This document shows positions 1 through 11,555 of a DNA stretch of 64,000 bases, piece by piece. The stretch is from Isoetes taiwanensis. Taxonomy: Eukaryota > Streptophyta > Lycopodiopsida > Isoetales > Isoetaceae. The notes beneath the pieces were generated by a model. It worked only from the letters and a program-made list of their open reading frames with translations. It ran no database searches and was not told the origin of the DNA. The translations under genes were made by a program, and so were the position numbers. How positions within the stretch are numbered: the stretch's first letter is position 1; the number at the start of each line of letters is the position of its first letter. The stretch lies in the NCBI GenBank assembly GCA_021234155.1, contig JAJEKV010000015.1, forward strand, positions 3,632,852 through 3,696,851. Reading direction: 5' to 3'.

Positions 1-216
1 GCCATAGCCGACCTACACGGTTTACCGTCTGTTCTTGTTTCAAAGAACTCCCTCACGATGGATTAAGTTCAGCGCTGCCTTTTTCCTGCCAGCTATGCCA
101 GGTTGTATTACATGTTAAGTGGTTCTTGTAAGCCGTAGCATGATTTGTGTTTAGGGCTCCTTAATCTGCTGCTAATGATGAGCCAAGCAGGAGGCCACGC
201 TGGAGGCATGTTGGTC

Positions 217-224
217 TATAAATA
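217..224 (+). promoter_or_regulatory. TATA-like box overlapping first ATG
   Basis: TATAAATA lies directly against the ATG at 224 and recurs at 7,559-7,566. If it is a working TATA box, transcription would start about 30 bases downstream, so the ATG at 257 (protein start MSKAGRPEG) would be the real initiator instead of the one at 224. This is inferred from spacing alone. Confidence 0.4.
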
Positions 225-569
225 TGGATATGCATTTGTTCGAATTGGAGTGCAATATGAGCAAAGCAGGAAGGCCAGAAGGTGCTTCCAACAAGGGCCA
301 TACCAGGCCTAAATTGATTGAGTTTCTGAGGAAACATGGATTAGAGCATGATAGTACACAGCCTACAAAACGTCAGCTGCTGGAATTATGTAGGCAGCAT
401 GGATTGGATCCCAACAGGGATAAAAGTGATCCAGGTATCAAGAAATTCATCCGGTGATGGCTCCTCGCAAAGCAACAACACTAAGACCATGGAGCGACCT
501 ATTCATACCCACGAAATTGTTCCTCTTTCAAGAAGACGCGAATCTGAAGATGACATTCAACCCAATCAG
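224..569 (+). pseudogene. RT gene copy 1, exon 1 (N-terminal basic/SAP-like segment)
   Basis: This encodes the same N-terminus as copy 2: an AT-hook-like AGRPEGASNK, then two similar helices (KLIEFLRKHGL and QLLELCRQHGL). The reading frame ends early at 457, because bases around 450-470 and 530-545 differ from copies 2 and 3 at CAG/CTG sites. The donor CAG|GTTTTT at 569/570 matches copy 2. The lesion may be a consensus error rather than a true mutation. Confidence 0.7.
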
Positions 570-2448
570 GTTTTTCAATTGTTTTTCTCACTGATATTTT
601 GGTCAGACATGTAATAAACATGCTGCCTTACTGACTTGTCCTAGTGTTCTCATGGATTCTCTAGTCTTTCAAATATCTTTCTCATTCATATTGTGGTCAG
701 AGATGCAAAAAGCATGCTGCCTTACTAACTTGTCTTGCATTTCTCATTGTTGCTTTAGTCAGACAGGCATTCTGCCTTACTAACTTATCTTATTCTTACA
801 CAGTAAAATGTCAACTCTATCCCTAATAAGCTTCAGCCATGATATGTTTTCTATTTCAGCCATGACATGTTATCTATTTCAGCCTGCATTTAAGCATAAT
901 ACATGTAGCACAGGAACTTAAAGCCCCGAAGTTTTTATTGTTATATATGATTTCAATCTCTGAGTTTTCTTCCTGCAACCTATAATTCTCGTTTTATTAA
1001 TGAAACCTGATACTAATCAACGGGTAAAGGGCCGAAAGGCCAAGGTTGCTCATAGCTTACCTGTAGCATAGGCATTTTTTACCCTTCTTAGGCTAATAAG
1101 TGCTTTTTCTGTAACCGCGAAGCTCCTTTCTCGTACTTGGTTTTCGACATTGCATGTGTGTTTTTCTTGTGGATAATGCACTATATGAGCTACTATTTTC
1201 ATTTTACGTTCCTCGAAAAATGGTAAGCTGATCTCTGTTCATATGAGTGTGATCGCCAGATCGATCAACAAAACTATGGTATTAGATTTGTCTTTATACT
1301 TTAAACTTTTAGGATATTTCCAATACATTTGGCTATCAGCAGACTCTAGATATAGTATTATGTTGTATTTAGTACCTTTTATCTGGTTCCTTCAATAATA
1401 TTTGGTTTATTTCCTCATTTATAATCTATCTTGCATATTTCACTCTTTTGTTGTTATTCTTAACTGTGTTAATTGGTATACCTTCGAAATTTCCTTTCTG
1501 AATTCTTGTTTCTAAGTGGGATATTGTGATTGCATGAAACATGAATGTATTTCCTAAACATGAAAGCATTATTACCTAAACATTAATGCATTATTGGATG
1601 TCCTGTTTTGATGGATTTATTGATTTTGGCCCTTAGCATGTAGAATTGTTCAAGGTATGGAAATCTTCTTCTCTGCACTTAAACATATTGTTTTATCCCC
1701 ACTCTTAGTCATATAGATGAAATTGCATACTATAAAAGATTAATTGACATACATGTTTCTTTCGACATTTTAAATAATGATAATATGATAAATTGTTTGC
1801 TGGCTTTTTCATATTTGCTGGCTTTTCCTTGTTGGCTTGACTTCCTTCTTTTTCATGAATTATTTATGCTACTTTCGGTTGAACTGTTTGGTATTTCATC
1901 TTTAAGAATGTCGTATAGGGGGTTCTTATTTTTATTAATTGGCTGATTCCTTTATATTAGTGCAGCACAATATATTTGAACCTTTATCTAATTTTTTCTT
2001 CCTCTAAGCCATGATATCTATCTTCATGTCCTGAACTTTATATAACTGCCACTTTTTGTAAGTTTTCTTTAACAGTTTTTATTAAGTCCCTTTATGGATG
2101 TTGGCATCTCCCTTTATTTCATGGAAATATTTTATCTGAATTATGCTTGGGATGTACTTTTATTCCATTATGATGTGGTTTAGTTGTTCCAGTAATGTTT
2201 GTCTCTAAAGCCTCCCTTCTTAGGGCCTGATAAGTCCAGTATTCTCAAGTTAGTTAGTCTTGGAGTACTTGGATGTCTCTACTAGTCATAAGGATCAGTT
2301 TAGGGCCATCTATATATTTCACGATTTCAGGTCACTGGTTTTACCAGTGTGGGCTTTAGAGATTTAACATTATAAATAGTTTTAGTCTCATCGCCATCTT
2401 GTTAATTTTTCATTAATTCTTTCATTATTACTAATTATGTATTTTCAG
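570..2448 (+). other. Intron 1 of RT gene copy 1
   Basis: Runs from donor CAG|GTTTTT to acceptor TTTTCAG|GAGGGG, is AT-rich and has no credible coding. It holds a block at about 1,015-1,160 with a small hairpin, GGCC-GAAA-GGCC (1,030-1,041). Recognisable similarity to that block recurs in the diverged relative near 18,780-18,900. The rest is unremarkable. Confidence 0.7.
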
Positions 2449-4001
2449 GAGGGGGCTTCCTTCAAAAGCAATAATTCTGTAATGGATCGGAGTGGACAAC
2501 AAACCAACTATCAAAGTGACAATGATGGCAGACCCGGATGGTATCCAGAATTATCAAACCTTGGCTATACAGCAGCAGGTATTCTTGCTCCAAATAAGGC
2601 AAGATAAAAAAGCTGGATGTCTTGCATCGATTACGGAGTTACATAATGTCCTTATTAACAAGGAATGCGCTTTGGTGGAAGGGGAGATCTCGATGGTTTT
2701 ATTTACGGGTTTTAATGGAATGTTGATCTCGTGTCTAGCTTCAAAAAAGCTGATTTTGATACCTGCCATGGCCTGATTCTAGAAGCTTTTAACAAACTCC
2801 CTGGTGTTCACATTAAGGCAGATTATGATGACCTGCATGATATGCTGGCTTTTTTGAAAGGTTTAAAGGCGTTGGAAGATCAGAATTCTCTTAAGAATAC
2901 TTTTGTTCCTAATTAGCGTCAATCCCGAAAAGCCGGGACAAGACCCTATAATTATGGATAACCGCCTTTTGACATGGATGATCTTTGATGTTATTGATCC
3001 TTTTGGTAATGCTAATGTTCGCCCGGGGCGTAACAAAACACGACAATGAAGAAAGAATGATCGGGGATACTCTTGATAAGTACAGTATTAAGGAGTTAAA
3101 CTTCTTCAATTGTGGAGGCTTCCCAATTATGTCTAATAGGAATGTGGAGGTTCATGGCGAACAGTTTGAACAGTGCCTCTGGTCAAGCAAAAATCTTGGT
3201 ATAATTGCCCCTATAAGTAAAAATTCATGGATCAAACTTGCACGGCTGGATATGAATGAAGTACACAAGGCAGAATCTGATGCCTTTGCTTTTATCAAAC
3301 GTATCAGGAAAATTGATCCTAAATTACCTTTTGGTTTTGACTTACTTGGCAGAACATGTAAAATTGGCTCTAATCTCTATATTGGACAGAAGGGCCATAT
3401 GGCCAAGGTGGAGGAATTGAGGATCGATTTCTACCTCAAACGTATCTGGCGTACTTATTGTCCCTATTTCAAATGTGATTGCGACAAAATCGCTGACGAC
3501 AAGTGTCCAGATAACATCATTTGGTTTGACCATCTGATCTGGTTTATGCTTAATAACTTGGAAAGGATCTGGCCTGATAAGTCTATACAAATGAGGTTTG
3601 CTATGCTCTCCAATTTTCTTGCTTCGGAACCAATCAAAGGTGTAGTTCTCTCCTACATTGGGTATCTCTCCTTAAGGGATACAATGATTGCAATGACACA
3701 TAAGTTAGCAGAAAACTCCAAGGTGAATCTCAAGAATGAATTTGGTACCTCTAAGGCTGTGGATATTATGGAAAAGACCCTTAGGTCAAAGAAATTTCTT
3801 ATAGACCACCAGCATGACAACAGCAGCATGGGGTATGCCCCTAAGAGAAAGAATCAGCCAAATACAGCTGTTGCTAGGGGGATTCTCAGGCCTCCAAAAC
3901 TGGCAAAATTTAAACTGGAGACTGATCAAGGAGGAGCGTTCTCTAATGCAACCACTGGTACAAATAGTTATGGTGTTAACGTCTCCAAGAATGCAAATTA
4001 G
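2449..4001 (+). pseudogene. RT gene copy 1, exon 2 (N-terminal region upstream of RT)
   Basis: Homologous to exon 2 of copy 2 but broken into several frames between 2,600 and 3,250. From about 2,985 to 4,001 one frame is nearly continuous. It includes a cysteine-rich patch (YCPYFKCDCDKI) and a basic proline/lysine-rich tail. The segment precedes the RT core and I do not recognise a named domain in it. The donor AG|GTATAA is at 4,001/4,002. Confidence 0.65.
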
Positions 4002-4193
4002 GTATAATTTTTTACTTTATGATTAACTTGTCTTACTTGCACAATTGGCTATTTCTCTTTCCTTGAGTTGGTTTGTTTATGCCTGCTTGTGAATGCATAT
4101 GCATACATCGTTATATTGGGCCTTAGTGCCAAATCTCATGGGCTAGTCCCATAATCTTAAACGGCCGAATAATCTGATTTCTGTGATATACAG

Positions 4194-6282
4194 CAATATA
4201 AGAAGAGAGTCATACTCTCAAGGATTGATGGAAGGCTCAGCTTAAAGGTCATCAGAGAAAAAGAGGATAGAAAATATGTTCACCTGACATATTTTTCCAA
4301 GGAAATTGATAAGATAAATTTCTCTAATGTCTTTAAATCTGCTCTCATTAGATTCTTTGGTGCACTTGGCAATGAAATATACGACAGTACTGTTTTTGGC
4401 TGGAGATATTCTCCAAGCTTAAAGGACATCTGCTATAAGCCCAAAGCTATTTTTGTTGATACCTTGGCCCCCATCTGCCCATGCAATATTCCCAGACTTA
4501 AGAAATTTGTGGACCCTGGAATAGGGCATATTAGAACCACTGACATGAATATTATTCATAGTAAAGGCATGAGAAACATGTTTAAACTCGGTCTCAATTT
4601 CATTCCTGATTTCCCATTCACTCTTGCGCAATTCAAGCTTGAAATATCAGAAACTATTGAGCAGTTCTTCCTGGCACACAGATTCTCTTTTGGTGATGTG
4701 GATGCATCTCTGATTGACCAATGCAAGCAGGTTATAAGAAAAGAGGCAAAAGGTCTGGCTAAGGCCTTCATTTCTAGCAACCTAGGTTCCAAAAAGAAAT
4801 TCCTGGTTGAGGATGAGTCTGTTATAAAGAATTTGGAATGGCTGATCAGTAATCTTTACATAGCAGGAGTGGACAAAGCAGCTAACAACCCTGCTTTTAT
4901 TTGTCCAATGCATATAAGGGCTGAGGCAGATTTAAGACTTAGTAGTAATGATTTTGAACCATGTTATCTTGGTCAACAGGATCTCATATTAAAGATTCAA
5001 TCTGAAATTGGGACCTTACTTGGTAATGGGCGGTATCAAGCTTGAAACTACCGCACCTCTTAGGAATCTTTAAAGCTCATAAGAATGAGTATCGTTGGAT
5101 TACCAACGCTCATGACTCTATTTTCTCTGTTTCTGCTTCAATTGTCTCAGCTGGACTTAACCTTATGTTGGAATCATGGCATATAATTTGTTATGACAAA
5201 TGTAGGCAAAAAATAATATTCGCTTTTAAACAAAATCAAAGCGCCCCGGTTATTACTCCTGCCTATGATGTAGCCCGCAACCTTCCTCCAAAAATTAATG
5301 ATTTATTTGTGGCCGACATAACAAAATGTTATGAAAATATTCCAATCAATGGTTTGGATGGGATTAGCGCAGTCATGAGCGACATCATTAATCTGGTCTG
5401 GAACTATAAGAAGTCAATACATGATGGATATAATCCGCGGGTACGTAATTACCATGATTTTAAGGTTTTCTTGGAATGGAAGGACAATACCCCGGATAGA
5501 GAATATGGATAAGAATGGATAAGGATAAGTTTATTCAACTGAACATCTGGCTCTTAAACAGCTGCTATCTTTCCATGAGTAATGGGATTTGGAGACAGAT
5601 AAAAGGTATCCCAATGGGATTTGCTTCTAGCCCTGGGTGGTGTAATTTGTATCTAGCTTGGTTCGAACTTAAATTTGTGTCCAACCTTATCAGTTTAGGC
5701 AGGCTCAAGGAGGCTGCGGCTTTTAGACATACCTACAGGTATATGGATGACCTGCTCAGCTTAAATAATCCTTCTATTAGGAAGTTTGTAGGGTTATTGC
5801 AGGATAACTCAGATATTACTATCTATAATCTCAAACACCTTGTCATCAAAGATGAAACCATATACTGTATTGAGAACCCAGCAATTGGTAAGGCTGCCAA
5901 TTTCCTCAATATGTGCATTGATATTCAGAAGCATCACCTTGGCAGATACTTGACCTACAGATATGACAAAAGGGAGAAACTCCCTTTCCGAGCTTTTAAA
6001 TTCATACATGCTAGCTCGTGTCGACCTTACCTTATGGCATGCAACATTGTAATTTCACAAGTACAGCCCTACCTTTATGTGCACAATGATCCATTTGCTG
6101 CTGCAAAAGACCTCTACGGGTTAATAACTGCTTTCATAGATAATGGTTTCAGAAAAGCTGATGTATGGTACAAAGTCCTGAGGGTTCTCCGTAATGAAAG
6201 CTTCCCAGCACTCAACTATGACATTAACATCGTGACCTCGGAATTGTGCAAATACAGGTACCTTCTATTAGAATTTTCTTGA
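4194..6282 (+). pseudogene. RT gene copy 1, exon 3 (Penelope-like/rvt-type reverse transcriptase)
   Basis: Begins at acceptor ATACAG|CAATAT and carries the RT core. The fingers segment (GIFKAHKNEYRWITNAHDS) is at about 5,060-5,120. Motif A VADITKCYENIPI has its aspartate codon at 5,315-5,317. Motif B GIPMGFASSPGWCNLYL lies near 5,605-5,655, motif C YMDD is at 5,740-5,751, and a thumb-like region follows to the TGA at 6,280. Two frame breaks, near 5,040 and 5,513, coincide with differences from copy 2. No GIY-YIG endonuclease follows. The fingers and thumb resemble Penelope-like and rvt-type RTs more than LTR or LINE RTs. That assignment is from memory of family features. Confidence 0.75.
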
Positions 6283-6301
6283 TGTTTTCAGTTGGCAGGG
6301 G

Positions 6302-6323
6302 GGGTCCCTATGCATAGGGACCC
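6302..6323 (+). repeat. Perfect 22-nt palindrome in 3' region
   Basis: Arms GGGTCCCTATG and CATAGGGACCC are perfectly complementary and start 20 bases after the RT stop codon. A second imperfect hairpin follows at 6,358-6,378 (CTGCCTTCC / GGAGGCAG). Both recur unchanged in copy 2, at 13,675 onward. This could be a 3'-end processing, termination or template-recognition structure. Confidence 0.8.
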
Positions 6324-6378
6324 TCCCGTCCTTATGCTGATAATTAGGGACCTTTCTCTGCCTTCCGGTAGGAGGCAG

Positions 6379-7342
6379 GGATATATAAATATATGTTTTA
6401 TTTTAGGGCTTAACCCAATCTGGGGCTTTTTCTCTTTCTTTTTGGCCAAACCAGTCTTAATCTTCTGAAACAACGTCTTCATACCTTATGGCAAGATCAT
6501 GTTACCACTAACTGTGGTCTCCTCCAGGGGATTAATATTTTCACCTTATTTGTATCACGTTCAATATATCTAGCTAGACTTGTGACCATGAGTGCATTTT
6601 ACCATTTAGTTGACCATTTAATACATCTTAGCTATCATATCTATAGCCATTAACTTCTGGCAGCTCAATATTTATCTAGTTGGAAACAGTTTTAACCCTT
6701 TCCTGATTCTTGACTCAATTCTTGTTCCAAGGGATGAATAACTTCAAAGACTTTAAGGTTTATCCGGACCAATGCTTCTTAAGGCTAAAATTAGTATTGT
6801 TATCCGCATCAAAGTTTCGAAAGCATACAGGCCCCATAGTTATACTCGCATGTTTTTCTGACATCAAAACCCTCTTGTTATTAAAATGCTTTGATCCACT
6901 ATCAATTCTTGTGTTCGGTTGCATAAGTTTGTGGATTAAGGCGGAAGTAGTCCTTTATTGCCTTAATGCACCCTCTTTTGTATTTAGTTATTGGGTAAAA
7001 CCCTTTACATCTTATATTCTTAGGCTCAAATAAAACATTGTACCCCTGGGGCACCTTATAAGCTCACTTTTCCCTGCAAGAATACCGCTGAGTATAATTA
7101 CATAATTTCCTGGTTTTTATAGCCATTATGACACTTGCATGTGGTTAAGATCCAGGTTTACCCCTAGGACAACCTAAGAGCGTAGGTTCATTTAGTTTAA
7201 TTTACACTATCTTAGTTGGTAGCCAAAATTGATAAAGTGTTCATTGGTTTTTCGCTACCATTAGAATTTCGTTTATCCATATTCTGCTTTTTACAATAAT
7301 AACCCTAATATTATGGAACGGGTTCTTGACCTAAGTTCACTC
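6379..7342 (+). other. Spacer between RT unit copies 1 and 2
   Basis: AT-rich sequence shared with 13,755-14,718. I see no credible gene, terminal repeat or target-site duplication at the unit junction near 7,342. The junction is defined only by where the repeated sequence restarts. Confidence 0.6.
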
Positions 7343-7565
7343 GGCCATTTACCGACCTACCACAGTTTCACCGGCCATTCTTTGTTTCAAAGAACTCCCT
7401 CGATGGATTAAGTTCGGCCACGCTTTTCCCCCCCCACTATGCCGGTTGTATTACATGTTAAGTGGTTCTTGTAAGTCGTAGCATGATTTGTGTTTAGGCT
7501 CCTTAATCTGCTGCTAATGATGAGCCAAGCAGGAGGCCACGCTGGAGGCATGTTGGTCTATAAAT

Positions 7566-7910
7566 ATGGATATGCATTTGTTCGAATTGGAGTGCAATAT
7601 GAGCAAAGCAGGAAGGCCAGAAGGTGCTTCCAACAAGGGCCATACCAGGCCTAAATTGATTGAGTTTCTGAGGAAACATGGATTAGAGCATGATAGTACA
7701 CAGCCTACAAAACGTCAGCTGCTGGAATTATGTAGGCAGCATGGATTGGATCCCAACAGGGATAAAAGTGATCCAGGTATCAAGAAATTCATCCCAGTGA
7801 TGGCTCCCTGCAGCAGCAACACTAAGACCATGGAGCAGCCTATTCATACCCCTGAAATTGTTCCTCTTTCTGAAGAAGACGAATCTGAAGATGACATTCA
7901 ACCCAATCAG
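7566..7910 (+). CDS. RT gene copy 2, exon 1
   Basis: An open exon of 115 codons if the first ATG is used (104 from the ATG at 7,599, which fits the TATA position better). It encodes a basic AT-hook-like AGRPEGASNK, then two related helical segments, KLIEFLRKHGLEHD and QLLELCRQHGLDPN. The second looks like half of a SAP-type DNA-binding fold. An acidic stretch SEEDESEDD precedes the donor CAG|GTTTTT, which splits between codons and joins exon 2 in frame. Nuclear DNA or chromatin binding is a reasonable guess. I do not recognise a named family. Confidence 0.6.
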
Positions 7911-9796
7911 GTTTTTCAATTGTTTTTCTCACTGATATTTTGGTCAGACATGTAATAAACATCTTTGCCTTTACCGACTTGTCCTAGTGTTCTCATGGAT
8001 TCTCTAGTCTTTCAAATATCTTTCTCATTCATATTGTGGTCAGAGATGCAAAAAGCATGCTGCCTTACTAACTTGTCTTGCATTTCTCATTGTTGCTTTA
8101 GTCGCGTGCATTCTCGCCTTTACTAACTTATCTTATTCTTACGGTAAAATGTCAACTCTATCCCTAATAAGCTTCAGCCATGATATGTTTTCTATTTCAG
8201 CCATGACATGTTATCTATTTTCACCGCATTTAAGCATAATACATGTAGCACGTGAACTTAAAGCCCCAAAGTTTTTATTGTTATATATGATTTCAATCTC
8301 GAAGTTTTCTTCCCGCGAACCTATAATTCTCGTTTTATTAATGAAACCCGATACTAATCAACGGGTAAAAGGGGCGAAAGGCCAAGGTTGCCTCATAGCT
8401 TACTCAGTAGCATAGGCATTTTTTACCCTTCTTAGGCTAATAAGTGCTTTTTTTTGCAGTGTAACCGAGCTCCTTCTCTCGTACTTGGTTTCGATTACTG
8501 CATGTGTGTTTTCTTGTGGATAATGCACTATATGAGCTACTATTTTCATTTTCTGTTCCTGAAAAATGGTAAGCTGATCTCTCTGTTCATATGAGTGTGA
8601 TCAGCAGATCGATCAACAAAACTATGGTATTAGATTTGTCTTTATACTTTAAACTTTCAGATATTTCCAATACATTTGGCTATCAGCAGACTCTAGATAT
8701 AGTATTATGTTGTATTTAGTACCTTTTATCTGGTTCCTTCAATAATATTTGGTTTATTTCCTCATTTATAATCTATCTTGCATATTTCACTCTTTTGTTG
8801 TTATTCTTAACTGTGTTAATTGGTATACCTTCGAAATTTCCTTTCTGAATTCTTGTTTCTAAGTGGGATATTGTGATTGCATGAAACATGAATGTATTTC
8901 CTAAACATGAAAGCATTATTACCTAAACATTAATGCATTATTGGATGTCCTGTTTTGATGGATTTATTGATTTTGGCCCTTAGCATGTAGAATTGTTCAA
9001 GGTATGGAAATCTTCTTCTCTGCACTTAAACATATTGTTTTATCCCCACTCTTAGTCATATAGATGAAATTGCATACTATAAAAGATTAATTGACATACA
9101 TGTTTCTTCCTGACATTTTCGTGGGGCTGATAATATGATAAATTGTTTGCTGGCTTTTTCATATTTGCTGGCTTTTCCTTGTTGGCTTGACTTCCTTCTT
9201 TTTCATGAATTATTTATGCTACTTTCGGTTGAACTGTTTGGTATTTCATCTTTAAGAATGTCGTATAGGGGGTTCTTATTTTTATTAATTGGCTGATTCC
9301 TTTATATTAGTGCAGCACAATATATTTGAACCTTTATCTAATTTTTTCTTCCTCTAAGCCATGATATCTATCTTCATGTCCTGAACTTTATATAACTGCC
9401 ACTTTTTGTAAGTTTTCTTTAACAGTTTTTATTAAGTCCCTTTATGGATGTTGGCATCTCCCTTTATTTCATGGAAATATTTTATCTGAATTATGCTTGG
9501 GATGTACTTTTATTCCATTATGATGTGGTTTAGTTGTTCCAGTAATGTTTGTCTCTAAAGCCTCCCTTCTTAGGGCCTGATAAGTCCAGTATTCTCAAGT
9601 TAGTTAGTCTTGGAGTACTTGGATGTCTCTACTAGTCATAAGGATCAGTTTAGGCCAGTCTATATATTTCACGATTTCAGGTCACTGGTTTTACCAGTGT
9701 GGGCTTTAGAGATTTAACATTATAAATAGTTTTAGTCTACTGCTACTGTTAATTCTTTCATTAATTCTTTCATTATTACTAATTATGTATTTTCAG
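7911..9796 (+). other. Intron 1 of RT gene copy 2
   Basis: The ~1.89-kb GT...AG intron between exons 1 and 2. It is largely identical to intron 1 of copies 1 and 3 but differs at several CTG/CAG sites (for example near 7,965, 8,105, 8,455 and 9,115-9,130). No gene seen inside. Confidence 0.65.
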
Positions 9797-11363
9797 GAGG
9801 GGGCTTCCTTCAAAAGCAATAATTCTGTAATGGATCGGAGTGGACAACAAACCAACTATCAAAGTGACAATGATGGCAGACCCGGATGGTATCCAGAATT
9901 ATCAAACCTTGGCTATACAGCAGCAGGTATTCTTGCTCCAAATAAGGCAGTACAAACTGTGATGTCTTGCATCAGATTACCGGAGTTACATAATGTCCTT
10001 ATTAACAAGGAATGCGCTTTGGTGGAAGGGGAGATCTCAGTGGTTTTATTTCTGGGTTTTAATGGAATGTTGGATCTCGTGTCTAGCTTCAAAAAAGCTG
10101 ATTTTGATACCTGCCATGGCCTGATTCTAGAAGCTTTTAACAAACTCCCTGGTGTTCACATTAAGGCAGATTATGATGACCTGCATGATATGCTGGCTTT
10201 TTTGAAAGGTTTAAAGGCGTTGGAAGATCAGAATTCTCTTAAGAATACTTTTGTTCCTAATTCTGCTGTCAATCCTGAAAAAGCTGAGGACAGTACCCCT
10301 ATAATTATGGATAACTGCCTTTTTGACATGGATGATGCTGATGTTATTGATCCTTTTGGTAATGCTAATGCTCCGGCCAGGGCAGAACAAAACACAGACA
10401 ATGAAGAAAGAATGATCAGGGATACTCTTGATAAGTACAGTATTAAGGAGTTAAACTTCTTCAATTGTGGAGGCTTCCCAATTATGTCTAATAGGAATGT
10501 GGAGGTTCATGGCGAACAGTTTGAACAAATTGCCTCACGGGTCAAGCAAAAATCTTGGTATAATTGCCCTATAAGTAAAAATTCATGGATCAAACTTTGC
10601 ACCGGCAGTGGATATGAATGAAGTACACAAGGCAGAATCTGATGCCTTTGCTTTTATCAAACGTATCAGGAAAATTGATCCTAAATTACCTTTTGGTTTT
10701 GACTTACTTGGCAGAACATGTAAAATTGGCTCTAATCTCTATATTGGACAGAAGGGCCATATGGCCAAGGTGGAGGAATTGAGGATCGATTTCTACCTCA
10801 AACGTATCTGGCGTACTTATTGTCCCTATTTCAAATGTGATTGCGACAAAATCGGCGACAAGTGTCCGTGATAACATCATTTGGTTTGACCATCCGATCG
10901 GTTTATGCTTAATAACTTGGAAAGGATCCGGCCCGATAAGTCTATACAAATGAGGTTTGCTATGCTCTCCAATTTTCTTGCTTCGGAACCAATCAAAGGT
11001 GTAGTTCTCTCCTACATTGGGTATCTCTCCTTAAGGGATACAATGATTGCAATGACACATAAGTTAGCAGAAAACTCCAAGGTGAATCTCAAGAATGAAT
11101 TTGGTACCTCTAAAATTTTGTGGATATTATGGAAAGACCCTTAGGTCAAAGAAATTTCTTATAGACCACCAGCATGACAACAGCAGCATGGGGTATGCCC
11201 CTAAGAGAAAGAATCAGCCAAATACAGCTGTTGCTAGGGGGATTCTCAGGCCTCCAAAACTGGCAAAATTTAAACTGGAGACTGATCAAGGAGGAGCGTT
11301 CTCTAATGCAAACCACCGGGTACAAATAGTTATGGTGTTAACGTCTCCAAGAATGCAAATTAG
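9797..11363 (+). CDS. RT gene copy 2, exon 2
   Basis: Enters in frame at EGASFKSNN after TTTTCAG and reads about 270 codons to 10,621, where a frame break occurs at a CHG-rich site (about 10,600-10,612). A second break lies near 10,860-10,880 and another near 11,110. The encoded region is mixed helical with acidic patches (DMDDADVIDPF) and the conserved cysteine patch seen in copy 1. The exon ends at donor AG|GTATAA. It supplies the N-terminal extension typical of RTs with an added domain; its function is unknown. Without the suspected sequence errors the exon would probably be open throughout. Confidence 0.6.
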
Positions 11364-11555
11364 GTATAATTTTTTACTTTATGATTAACTTGTCTTACTT
11401 GCACAATTGGCTATTTCTCTTTCCTTGAGTTGGTTTGTTTATGCCTGCTTGTGAATGCATATGCATACATCGTTATATTGGGCCTTAGTGCCAAATCTCA
11501 TGGGCTAGTCCCATAATCTTAAACGGCCGAATAATCTGATTTCTGTGATATACAG

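Larger units (their letters stand above)
1..7342 (+). repeat. Tandem RT unit, copy 1 (~7.34 kb)
   Basis: The first of at least two full head-to-tail copies. The same landmarks recur about 7,342 bases later: the TATA/ATG of exon 1, both introns, the RT exon, the 3' palindrome and the intergenic spacer. The window opens inside or at the edge of a unit, so the array may continue upstream. Large blocks (for example 1,600-2,700 and 6,280-6,700) are almost identical to copy 2. Other stretches differ sharply, and those differences sit mainly at CAG, CTG and CCG triplets. Confidence 0.93.
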
